Positions 46,883 through 54,167 of a stretch of DNA of 64,000 nt are shown here, piece after piece. The stretch's first letter is position 1. Each line of letters begins with the position of its first letter. This DNA comes from Microbulbifer guangxiensis (GTDB lineage Bacteria > Pseudomonadota > Gammaproteobacteria > Pseudomonadales > Cellvibrionaceae), in NCBI RefSeq assembly GCF_021729075.1, contig NZ_JAJSAQ010000003.1, positions 310,001-374,000 on the forward strand, given 5' to 3'. The notes under the pieces were generated by a model. That model was not told the origin of the DNA, did no database searches, and saw only the letters and a program-made list of their open reading frames with translations. The position numbers and the translations under genes were made by a program.

Positions 46883-47944
46883 ATGAGCCACCGCTACGCC
46901 GCCGAAGACCTGCACGCCTTCGTCACCCAGCTGTTCCACCGCGCGGGGCTTTCGGAAGAGCGCGCCGCCGTGATGGCCAACATCTTCCTGCAGGCCGACC
47001 TGCTGGGGTTCACTACCCACGGGCTCAACCGCGTTTCCAGCAACCTGAGCTGGCTGATCAATGGCGATACGCGCAAAGATGGCGAGCCGGAGGTGCTCTC
47101 GGATCGCGACAGTTGCTTTAACTGGGACGCCAACTTCCTGCCCGGCCCCTGGGTGCTGTCTCAGGCGGTCGGTCAGGCCCTGCAACGGGTGGAAGAGCAC
47201 GGCGTTGTGACCGCCACCATTCGCCGCAGCCAGCATATCGCCTGCCTCGCCGCCTACCTGCCACCGATTATCGAAAAGGGCTGTGTGGGCATTCTCACCT
47301 GCTCCACCCCGGCCGAGCGCACCGTATCACCGCAGGGCAGCCGCGATGCCCTTTTCTCCGCCAACCCCATCGCCTTCGCCGCCCCGGCCGGTGAATACCC
47401 GCTGCTGTTCGATATCAGCATGTCGGTTACCGCCGGCGGTTATGTCTCCCGGGCCAAGCGGGAAAAGCGCCTGCTGCCCACCGAGTGTCTCAAGGACAGC
47501 CAGGGCCAGCTCTCCAACGATCCGGCGGCTTTCGAAGACGGCGGCAGCATCCTGCCGGTGGGCGGTGCCGACCACGGTTACAAGGGCGCCGCGCTCAGCG
47601 CCATGCTGGAAGTGCTGTCCATGGCGCTCAGCGGTTACGGCCGCGGTGACGAGCAGTCCACCCACGACGACGAGGCCAACTCCATATTCCTGCAGGTCAT
47701 CGACCCGTCTGCCTTCGGCAAGGCGGCCGACTTCCTGCGCCAGACCACCGCACTCTGCAACCTGTGGGAATCCTGCCGTCCCGACGAGGGCAGCGACAGC
47801 GCCGTGCGCGTCCCCGGCCAGCGCGCCTGGAGCGACCGTGCCCGCCAGCTGGAAGAGGGCGTGGAACTGTATCCGTCCATCATGGACGACCTGGAACCCT
47901 GGGCGGACAAACTCGATGTGATCGCCCCGCGGCCCCTCGATTGA
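46883..47944 (+). CDS. Ldh-family malate/lactate/ureidoglycolate-type dehydrogenase
   Basis: A 353-residue NAD(P)-dependent 2-hydroxyacid dehydrogenase of the type-2 malate/L-lactate family. The family's N-terminus is seen as ERAAVMANIFLQADLLGFTTHGLNRV (the THG-x-x-R substrate site), with TIRRSQHIACLAAYLP, the NAD loop SANPIAFAAPAG and PVGGADHGYKGAALSAMLEVL. An AAAGGAGG sequence precedes the ATG. It begins a run of four same-strand genes; the next starts 15 bp later. Substrate unresolved. Confidence 0.88.
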   Translation: MSHRYAAEDLHAFVTQLFHRAGLSEERAAVMANIFLQADLLGFTTHGLNRVSSNLSWLINGDTRKDGEPEVLSDRDSCFNWDANFLPGPWVLSQAVGQALQRVEEHGVVTATIRRSQHIACLAAYLPPIIEKGCVGILTCSTPAERTVSPQGSRDALFSANPIAFAAPAGEYPLLFDISMSVTAGGYVSRAKREKRLLPTECLKDSQGQLSNDPAAFEDGGSILPVGGADHGYKGAALSAMLEVLSMALSGYGRGDEQSTHDDEANSIFLQVIDPSAFGKAADFLRQTTALCNLWESCRPDEGSDSAVRVPGQRAWSDRARQLEEGVELYPSIMDDLEPWADKLDVIAPRPLD

Positions 47945-47958
47945 GAAGGGAAAACAGT

Positions 47959-48363
47959 TTGATCAGAAAAATCGGGCCGACGGAGATTCGTCCCCTGCAC
48001 AAAGCCAGTTGCCATTGCGGCGCAGTGGAACTGGAGCTGAGCCTGCCAGAGGGCATCGTCGACCCGCGCCGCTGCGACTGCTCCCTCTGTCGCCGCCGCG
48101 GTGCCATCGCGGCATCCGTGCCGCTGTCCGGGATTCGTATCGTCAAAGGGCACGAACAGCTGCGGCTGTACCAGTTCAATACCCATACCGCGAAGCACTA
48201 CTTTTGCGGCAACTGCGGCGTCTACACCCATCACCAGCGCCGTTCCAACCCGGAGCAGTACGGCTACAACCTGGCCTGCCTGGAGGGAGTGAATCCCTTT
48301 GACCTGGGAGAGGTGCCGGTGATGGACGGCGTGAATCACCCCTCGGACAGGGAGGCGATGTGA
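47959..48363 (+). CDS. GFA/CENP-V family zinc protein
   Basis: A 134-residue glutathione-dependent formaldehyde-activating-type protein. Zinc sites: ASCHCGAVELELSLP, RRCDCSLCRRRGAIAASV and FCGNCGVYTHHQRRSNP (Cys-x-Cys, Cys-x-x-Cys, Cys-x-x-Cys). The family binds zinc and glutathione; substrates are usually unknown. The start is a TTG at 47959 with AGAAGGG upstream; no ATG is placed right. Its end overlaps the start of the HD gene. Confidence 0.85.
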   Translation: MIRKIGPTEIRPLHKASCHCGAVELELSLPEGIVDPRRCDCSLCRRRGAIAASVPLSGIRIVKGHEQLRLYQFNTHTAKHYFCGNCGVYTHHQRRSNPEQYGYNLACLEGVNPFDLGEVPVMDGVNHPSDREAM

Positions 48364-48956
48364 GCAGGGCCGATACGCTTCAGGCCATCGAGCAGACCCT
48401 CGCCTTCGTCGTGGAAATCGAAAAGCTCAAAGCCGTCATCCGCAATACCCGACCGGTCGGGCTGGATCGCTACGAGAATTCCGCCGAGCACAGCTGGCAT
48501 GTGTGCCTGACCGCGCTGATGCTGAAGGACTTCGCCGATGAGGCTATCGATATCGACCGGGTGATCCGCATGTTGCTGATCCACGACCTGGGGGAGATCG
48601 ATGCGGGCGATACCATCATCTACGCCAGCGAAACGCCGGAGCAGAAAGATGCCGAGGCGGAAGGGGTAAAGCGCATCCTCGCTATGCTGCCCGGGAACCA
48701 GGCACAGGAATACTTTGCCTTGTGGCAGGAGTTCGAAGCGGGTGAAACCGCGGACTCCCGCTATGCCCGCGCCGTGGACCGGGTGCCGCCGCTGCTGCAC
48801 AACCTGCACGGCGGTGGCCACAGCTGGCGCGATCACAATGTGCCGAAGGAGAAGGTGCTGCAACTCAACAGTCGCATCGGCAAGGGCAGTCGGGCGCTGT
48901 GGGAAGTATTGAAAGCGCGGCTCCAGGGGGCCGTGGAAGAGGGGATTCTGAAATAG
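48360..48956 (+). CDS. HD-domain hydrolase (YfbR-like)
   Basis: A 198-residue metal phosphohydrolase. The HD signature is split as usual: YENSAEHSWHVCLTALML (His), LLIHDLGEIDAGDTI (His-Asp) and a downstream Asp in RYARAVDRVPPLLHN. It resembles YfbR/HDDC2 5'-deoxynucleotidases. The GTG start at 48360, preceded by GGGAGG, overlaps the GFA stop codon by 4 bp, implying coupling. Confidence 0.87.
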   Translation: MSRADTLQAIEQTLAFVVEIEKLKAVIRNTRPVGLDRYENSAEHSWHVCLTALMLKDFADEAIDIDRVIRMLLIHDLGEIDAGDTIIYASETPEQKDAEAEGVKRILAMLPGNQAQEYFALWQEFEAGETADSRYARAVDRVPPLLHNLHGGGHSWRDHNVPKEKVLQLNSRIGKGSRALWEVLKARLQGAVEEGILK

Positions 48957-49030
48957 CTCGGTAATTAAGAATTAAGCGCTTTGTACCCGGTTGTTCAAAG
49001 AGTCAAAGGGTAGGGGCTAAGGCAATGCGG

Positions 49031-49119
49031 CAGGGCGGGTATTTCGAACCGTCGGCGACAGGACGTCGCCGCCGGAGCGTGCAGGGATGCATTCACAGCG
49101 TTTCGAAATACCCGTCCTG
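49031..49119. repeat. Inverted-repeat element (miniature, REP/MITE-like)
   Basis: Outer arms CAGGGCGGGTATTTCGAA (49031-49048) and TTCGAAATACCCGTCCTG (49102-49119) are inverted repeats with 17 of 18 positions paired. A second hairpin GGCGAC/GTCGCC (49054-49070) lies inside, followed by GGAGCGTGCAGGGATGCATTC. The pattern resembles dispersed palindromic elements of gammaproteobacteria. No coding capacity. The flanks (48957-49030, 49120-49214) hold no gene. Confidence 0.6.
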
Positions 49120-49214
49120 GCGCGTTGTCGCCACTAGACTCAGCACTGGAGCGACGGTGTGGGAAACAATCCAGCTGCCGCTGCGCGCATTTCCGGCCTC
49201 ATTTAATCTTGTCG

Positions 49215-49841
49215 CTACTTGTAAGGCGTGCGCATCTCCACCTCATGGAAGGCCGCCTCGCGCAGGGCCAGTTCATGCTCCATGTCCTCGATTTCATGCT
49301 CCAGATCGCTGTGGCGGGTCTTGAGGCGGGCGATGTCGGCCAGCAGCTCGATGCGCTCTTCCTTGGTAGCCTCGTCGCTGACCAGGTGGGCACTCATCTC
49401 GGTGATGTCGTCGAGAATATTTTCGCGCTCGTTGTGGGCGCTCTGGATGGCGTTGGCTACCTCGTTGACGGCCCGCTGCGCCTCGTAGAGTTCGCGCCCG
49501 GATTCGTAACCCACCAGGAACAACCCCTCCAGGTCCCGCGGGCACACACCACCGTAAGTGCCACCGGCACGGCCGGTGCGGAAGCCGCGCATCTCGGTGC
49601 AGTAGAGTTCCAGCCCCTCATCGCGGCCGGCCCGGTAGGCATTGGCATCCGGCTGCACGCCGTGGTCGGCACAGGCCTGGCGGCGCTTGCCCAGCATGGC
49701 CACCGCCTGCCCGGCGGCGCCGTCTTCATAGCCGATGGCATGCCAGTCGGCGGTGATGCATTCCTCTTCGCTCATGGTGGCGCAGCCGCCCAGCAGCAGG
49801 GCGATGATCGCCAGGACGGCGATGCTCTTGGCAGTGTTCAC
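49215..49841 (-). CDS. DUF2799-type lipoprotein
   Basis: A 208-residue lipoprotein: signal AVLAIIALLLGGCATMSEEEC with lipobox GGC at about residue 21. The mature start MSEEECITADWHAIGYEDGAAG, then RRQACADHGVQPDANAYRAGRDEGLELYC, is the DUF2799 pattern of repeated short helices. The C-terminal 90 residues are a coiled coil (IARLKTRHSDLEHEIEDMEHEL). The GTG at 49841 with AAGGGAA upstream is the start; a longer frame to 50048 has no signal-like start. Function unknown, probably an envelope protein. Confidence 0.8.
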   Translation of the reverse strand: MNTAKSIAVLAIIALLLGGCATMSEEECITADWHAIGYEDGAAGQAVAMLGKRRQACADHGVQPDANAYRAGRDEGLELYCTEMRGFRTGRAGGTYGGVCPRDLEGLFLVGYESGRELYEAQRAVNEVANAIQSAHNERENILDDITEMSAHLVSDEATKEERIELLADIARLKTRHSDLEHEIEDMEHELALREAAFHEVEMRTPYK

Positions 49842-50169
49842 GATATTCCCTTCCCCAGTTACCGTGATGATTAAGGCGCCTAAGGTATCGCACTGCAGCT
49901 GACTGCAGCCTGAAGGAATCGCGGAAAGCGTGATGCTCGTCACAAATTTGTCGGAACTGGGGCGGTTGAGGGTCAGGGGAAGGGAGCCCACTCGGGGTGA
50001 CGGCGTGGCGGATAAATCATCTTTGCTGCAACCGCTGGCGTGGTCCACGTCGACAACAAAAAATCGGGGCGTCTAATTCAACGTTAACAGGCCCGAAATC
50101 GCGCCACACAGGTCTAGGATAGGGGGGCAATGAAAAGAACAGACAACAGATAAGGAAGAGGACACGCGG
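49842..50169. other. Divergent intergenic region
   Basis: About 330 bases upstream of both the lipoprotein and the amidase. No gene. It has small dyads (GCAGCTGACTGCAGC near 49891) and an AGGAAGAGG purine run just before the amidase start. No promoter can be fixed with confidence. Confidence 0.4.
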
Positions 50170-51612
50170 ATGAATGATTTCGTCGCCATGACCGCTCTCG
50201 AACTGCTGCAAGGCTACCGGGACAAATCATTTTCCCCCGTCGAGGTAACCGAGGCGCTGCTCAAACAGATTGAGCGCTGTAACCCCGCAGTGAATGCCTA
50301 CAACCTGGTGGATCGGGACACCACCCTGGAGTTTGCCCGCGCCTCTGAGCAGCGCTACCAGAGCGGCGAAACCATGGGCCAGCTGGACGGCGTGCCGGTG
50401 GCAATCAAGGACGTGTTCCTCACACCCATGTGGCCCACCCTCAAGGGCTCCAAAACCATCGATCCCAAGTCGACCCTGAACAAATCCGCGCCCGCCGTGG
50501 CGGCACTGGAGCGCAACGGCTATGTGCCCCTGGGCAAGACCACCACACCGGAATTCGGCTGGAAGGGCGTCACCGACAACCCCATCGACGGTGTCACCTG
50601 CAACCCGTGGAACCCGGACAAGACCGCCGGCGGTTCCAGCGGCGGCAGTGCCGCCGCCGTGCCCCTGGGCATGGGCCCGCTGGCCTTGGGCACCGATGCC
50701 GGTGGTTCCATCCGCATTCCCGCCGGTTTCTGCGGCCATGTGGGCCTGAAACCCAGCTTCGGCGAAGTGCCGCACTGGCCCGCCAGCCCCTTCGGCACCC
50801 TGGCCCACGCCGGCCCCATGACCTGGACCGTGGCGGACTGCGCACTGATGATGAACGTGCTCAGTGAGGCCGATGACCGCGACACTAACGCCGTGCCGCG
50901 CCGCAACATCGACTACCTGAGTGCCATCCGCGGTGAACCGGGTGAACTGCTGAAAGGCCTGAAAATCGCCTTCAGTGCCACCCTCGGCTACGTGCAGGTG
51001 GACCAGGAAGTGGAAGAGTCGGTGCGCAAGGCCGTGCACCTGCTGCAGTCCCTCGGTGCAGACGTGGTGGAAGTGGCACCGGGCTTCGACGACCCGCTGG
51101 CGCCGTTCGGCCACCTGTTCTACGGCGGTGCCGCCAATGCCCTGCGCGACCTGAACAAGCGCCAGCGCGAACTGATGGACCCGCAGCTGGTGGCCGTATC
51201 GGAAAAGGCCGCGCAGCTCTCTATGCTCGATTACCTCGGTGCCGTGAACGAGCGCATGGTGCTGTGCGAGCGCATGGTCAACTTCCACCGCAAATACGAC
51301 CTGCTGCTCACGCCCACGCTGCCCATTACTGCGTTCAAGGCCGGGCGCGAGGTGCCGGAAGACTGGCCCAGCACGCGCTGGCCGTCCTGGACGCCGTTCA
51401 CCTATCCCTTCAACCTCACCGGCCAGCCGGCCCTGTCGGTGCCGTGCGGATTCTCCAGCGATGGCCTGCCCATCGGCCTGCAGATCGTCGGGCGCAAATT
51501 CGATGATGCCACCGTGCTGCGCGCCGGCCAGGCCTATCAGCTGGCAGCACCGCTCACCGACAAGCGCCCCGAGCTCTTCTACGCAAACGCAACGGAAGGA
51601 GCACAGGTGTGA
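50170..51612 (+). CDS. Amidase (amidase signature family)
   Basis: A 480-residue amidohydrolase with the Ser-cisSer-Lys triad: Lys80 (VAIKDVF), cis-Ser in GGSSGGSAAAVPLG (about 156-157) and nucleophile Ser180 in GTDAGGSIRIPA. The C-terminus contains NLTGQPALSVPCGFSSDGLPIGLQ, standard for the family. It ends with a 4-bp overlap to the aminotransferase, so both act in one pathway, possibly release of an amine or amino acid from an amide followed by transamination (inference). The ATG follows a GGAAGAGG run. Confidence 0.92.
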   Translation: MNDFVAMTALELLQGYRDKSFSPVEVTEALLKQIERCNPAVNAYNLVDRDTTLEFARASEQRYQSGETMGQLDGVPVAIKDVFLTPMWPTLKGSKTIDPKSTLNKSAPAVAALERNGYVPLGKTTTPEFGWKGVTDNPIDGVTCNPWNPDKTAGGSSGGSAAAVPLGMGPLALGTDAGGSIRIPAGFCGHVGLKPSFGEVPHWPASPFGTLAHAGPMTWTVADCALMMNVLSEADDRDTNAVPRRNIDYLSAIRGEPGELLKGLKIAFSATLGYVQVDQEVEESVRKAVHLLQSLGADVVEVAPGFDDPLAPFGHLFYGGAANALRDLNKRQRELMDPQLVAVSEKAAQLSMLDYLGAVNERMVLCERMVNFHRKYDLLLTPTLPITAFKAGREVPEDWPSTRWPSWTPFTYPFNLTGQPALSVPCGFSSDGLPIGLQIVGRKFDDATVLRAGQAYQLAAPLTDKRPELFYANATEGAQV

Positions 51613-52808
51613 GTCGGCTGGATTTTGACTTCTACGAATCGGAAGATCCGGTCTGGAACCCGGCGCTGCTGACCATTCCGGTGCCGGGTATCCGCAAGAT
51701 GGTGAACCTGGCGGCCACCATGGACGATGTCATTCACCTGTCCATCGGCCAGCCGGATGCACCGACGCCGCCGCACGTGGTGCAGGCCACCATCGATGCG
51801 CTGGAAGCGGGGCAGACCGGTTACACCATGGATGCCGGTCTGCCGGAACTGCTGGACGCGCTGGCAGAGTACAACAGCGAGCGCTACGGCCGGCCCATCA
51901 GCCCGGAAAACATTCTCGTCACCACCGGTGCCACCGAGGCCATTTACCTGGCACTTACGGCGGTGTCGGCGCCGGGGCGGGAATTCATCGTGCCGGATCC
52001 CTCCTTCATGCTCTACGCACCGCTGATCCGCATGAACGGCGGCGAGGTGAAATACATCCCCACACGGGCGGAAAACAATCACCAGCTGGACCCGCAGGAA
52101 GTCATCGACGCGATCGACAACAACACCCACGCGATCATCCTGAACTCGCCCAGCAACCCCACCGGCACGGTTTACCCGCGCGAGACGGTGGAAGCCATCG
52201 TGCAGGAGGCCGCCTACCGCGGCATCTATGTGCTGAGCGACGAGGTCTACGATCACCTGATCTACGACAACCGCGACTACGCCAGCGTGCTGTCCTGTTG
52301 CTCCGATCTCGACCACGTAATGATCATGAGCAGCTTCTCCAAAACCTTCAGCATGGCCGGCATGCGCATCGGCTGGCTCATCGCCAGCCAGGGCGCCATC
52401 CGCAAATTGCGCCGCTACCACATGTTCACCACCACGGTAGCGAACACGCCCTGCCAGTGGGCAGGCGTTGCAGCCTTGCGCGGTGATCGCTCCTTCGTCG
52501 ATCGCACCATCGAAACCTACCGCCAGCGCCGCGACCGATTGGTGGAACTCGTCAACCAGACGCCGTATCTGGAAGGCTACACCCCCGAGGGCGCCTTCTA
52601 TTTATTCCCCGCGCTGCCCGAAGGGGTCAACGGCAACAACGTCGCCCTGCGCATGCTGCGGGAAACCGGCGTCTGCACCATCGCCGGCGACACCTTCGGC
52701 GAATCCTGCCGCAACGCCATCCGCATCAGCTACGCCACCTCGATTGAAAACATCGAGCGCGCGTTCGAGCGGATTATTCCGTGGATGGAGAAGCAGGACT
52801 TCGGCTAG
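51609..52808 (+). CDS. Class I/II aminotransferase (aspartate-aminotransferase fold)
   Basis: A 399-residue PLP aminotransferase, fold type I. The PLP lysine is Lys245 in SSFSKTFSMAGMRIGW, with LSIGQPDAPTPPHV near the N-terminus, NSPSNPTGTVY and YVLSDEVYDHLIYD for cofactor contacts, and the C-terminal Arg block NAIRISYATSIENIE. The GTG start overlaps the amidase stop (4 bp). Closest in look to AspC/PatA-type enzymes, donor unresolved. A long repeat array begins 8 bp behind the stop. Confidence 0.9.
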   Translation: MSRLDFDFYESEDPVWNPALLTIPVPGIRKMVNLAATMDDVIHLSIGQPDAPTPPHVVQATIDALEAGQTGYTMDAGLPELLDALAEYNSERYGRPISPENILVTTGATEAIYLALTAVSAPGREFIVPDPSFMLYAPLIRMNGGEVKYIPTRAENNHQLDPQEVIDAIDNNTHAIILNSPSNPTGTVYPRETVEAIVQEAAYRGIYVLSDEVYDHLIYDNRDYASVLSCCSDLDHVMIMSSFSKTFSMAGMRIGWLIASQGAIRKLRRYHMFTTTVANTPCQWAGVAALRGDRSFVDRTIETYRQRRDRLVELVNQTPYLEGYTPEGAFYLFPALPEGVNGNNVALRMLRETGVCTIAGDTFGESCRNAIRISYATSIENIERAFERIIPWMEKQDFG

Positions 52809-52816
52809 CACCACTC

Positions 52817-53780
52817 GTCATGCCGGTGCAGGCCGGCATCCATAGACCTCAGGGTCCGCCAAACCTCTGGAACTGGACCCCGGATCAAGTCCGGGGTGAC
52901 GGCATTGGATGTTCCAGTGTCATATGGCCGGGCCACCCCTCTGTCGTCATACCGGCGAAGGCCGGTATCCATGGACCTCAGGGTCCCTCCAAACGGCTGC
53001 AACTGGACCCCAGATCGAGTCCGGGGTGACGGTAATGGTTGTTGCCGTGTCATGTTGTCGGACCACCCGTCAGCCGTCATGCCGGCGTAGGCCGGTATCC
53101 ATGGACCTCAGGCTCCCCCCACACCTCGCAACTGGACCCCAGATCGAGTCCGGGGTGACGGTAGTGGTTGTTTCCTTGTCATGTTGCGGGGCTAAGCCTG
53201 TGTCGTCATGCCGGCGCAGGCCGGCATCCAAGCCCCCATGAGTTGTCGGAACCCGTGGTGGCCCATGGATCCCGGATCAAGTCCGGGATGACGACATAAG
53301 TTGCTGCCGTGTCATGTTGTCGGGCCAGCCCTCAGTAGTCCGCTACCTCTCAGTCGTCATGCCGGCGCAGGCCGGCATCCAAAGCCCAATAAGCCATCAG
53401 AACCTGTAGTGACCCGTGGATCCCGGATCGCGCCCGGGATGACGACGGAGGGCTTTCCACGCTCTGTCGTCATGCCGACGCAGGCCGGCATCCAAGCCCC
53501 CGTGAGGTGTCAGAACCCGTAGTGGCCCATGGATCCCGGGTGGAGTCCGGGATGACGGCATTGGTTGTTGCCATGTCATGCGGTCGGACTAGACCTCTCA
53601 GTCCTCATGCCGGCGACTCGTTAGAGTAGCGAAGCTCACGCCGGTATCCATAGACCTCAGGATCCCCAAAACTTTGCAACTGGACCCCGGATCAAGTCCG
53701 GGGTGACGGCATTGGTTGTTGCGGTGTCATGTGGCCGGTCCACTCCACAGTCGTCATGCCGGCGAAGGCCGGCATCCAGT
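52817..53780. repeat. Tandem array of about eight palindromic repeats
   Basis: Units of about 113-152 bases begin at 52817, 52945, 53076, 53205, 53356, 53469, about 53603 and 53753. Each has a palindrome around GTCATGCCGGCGCAGGCCGG and a second, CCCGGATCAAGTCCGGG followed by GTGACGG, with a variable spacer containing TGTCATG. Both are hairpins, so each unit is two stem-loops (BIME/REP-like). The seventh palindrome is broken by about 25 inserted bases. Six-frame frames through it are repeat translations, not genes. It separates the amidase operon from the giant-protein locus and may serve as mRNA stabiliser or terminator. Confidence 0.85.
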
Positions 53781-54167
53781 GACCATGGTTCCAGTGCGTG
53801 CTCAATGGTTTAGAGCGAACTCGGCTCGTGTAACTTCAGATCTTGTCCACGCATGGGCAATGCATGGCAGCCGTTCAATCAATTGTTTAATTCCTCCAGC
53901 TAGAAATCCGCTGGGTGTCCGTTATGCAAACTCGAATAAGAATAATAAATATGTCTGCGTGGATATAAAGAAATGGGACGTTCGTTGAGTTTTTGTGTGT
54001 GCATTGATATCCGTAATCGAAAAATTATTCGGAAAAAATAAAATTTGACTGAATTTTTGTTTTTAACATTGAAACAAAGTTAGAAATTAATACTATCCAT
54101 CCCTGAAGCGGACTTGGGGTCTGCATTCCGTAAATAAGAATATTTATTCGATTTTTTAGGGGGGGAT
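53781..54167. other. AT-rich leader of the giant-protein locus
   Basis: About 390 bases with falling GC, from the repeat array to the start of the Ig/propeller gene. One open frame ends at 53988 with a protein-like AT-rich tail (ARNPLGVRYANSNKNNKY), possibly the 3' remnant of a lost gene; it lacks a ribosome site. The last 170 bases are strongly AT-rich with several TATAAA/TAATAC-like boxes and should hold the promoter. Confidence 0.4.

Noticed and set aside
52817..53780. Possible CRISPR array
   Set aside because: Unit length is 113-152 bases, repeats are imperfect palindromes and spacers resemble each other; no cas gene is near.
53716..53988. Frame ending at 53988 with an AT-rich, protein-like tail
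   Set aside because: It begins inside the repeat array and has no ribosome site; at most a gene remnant, described with the intergenic region.
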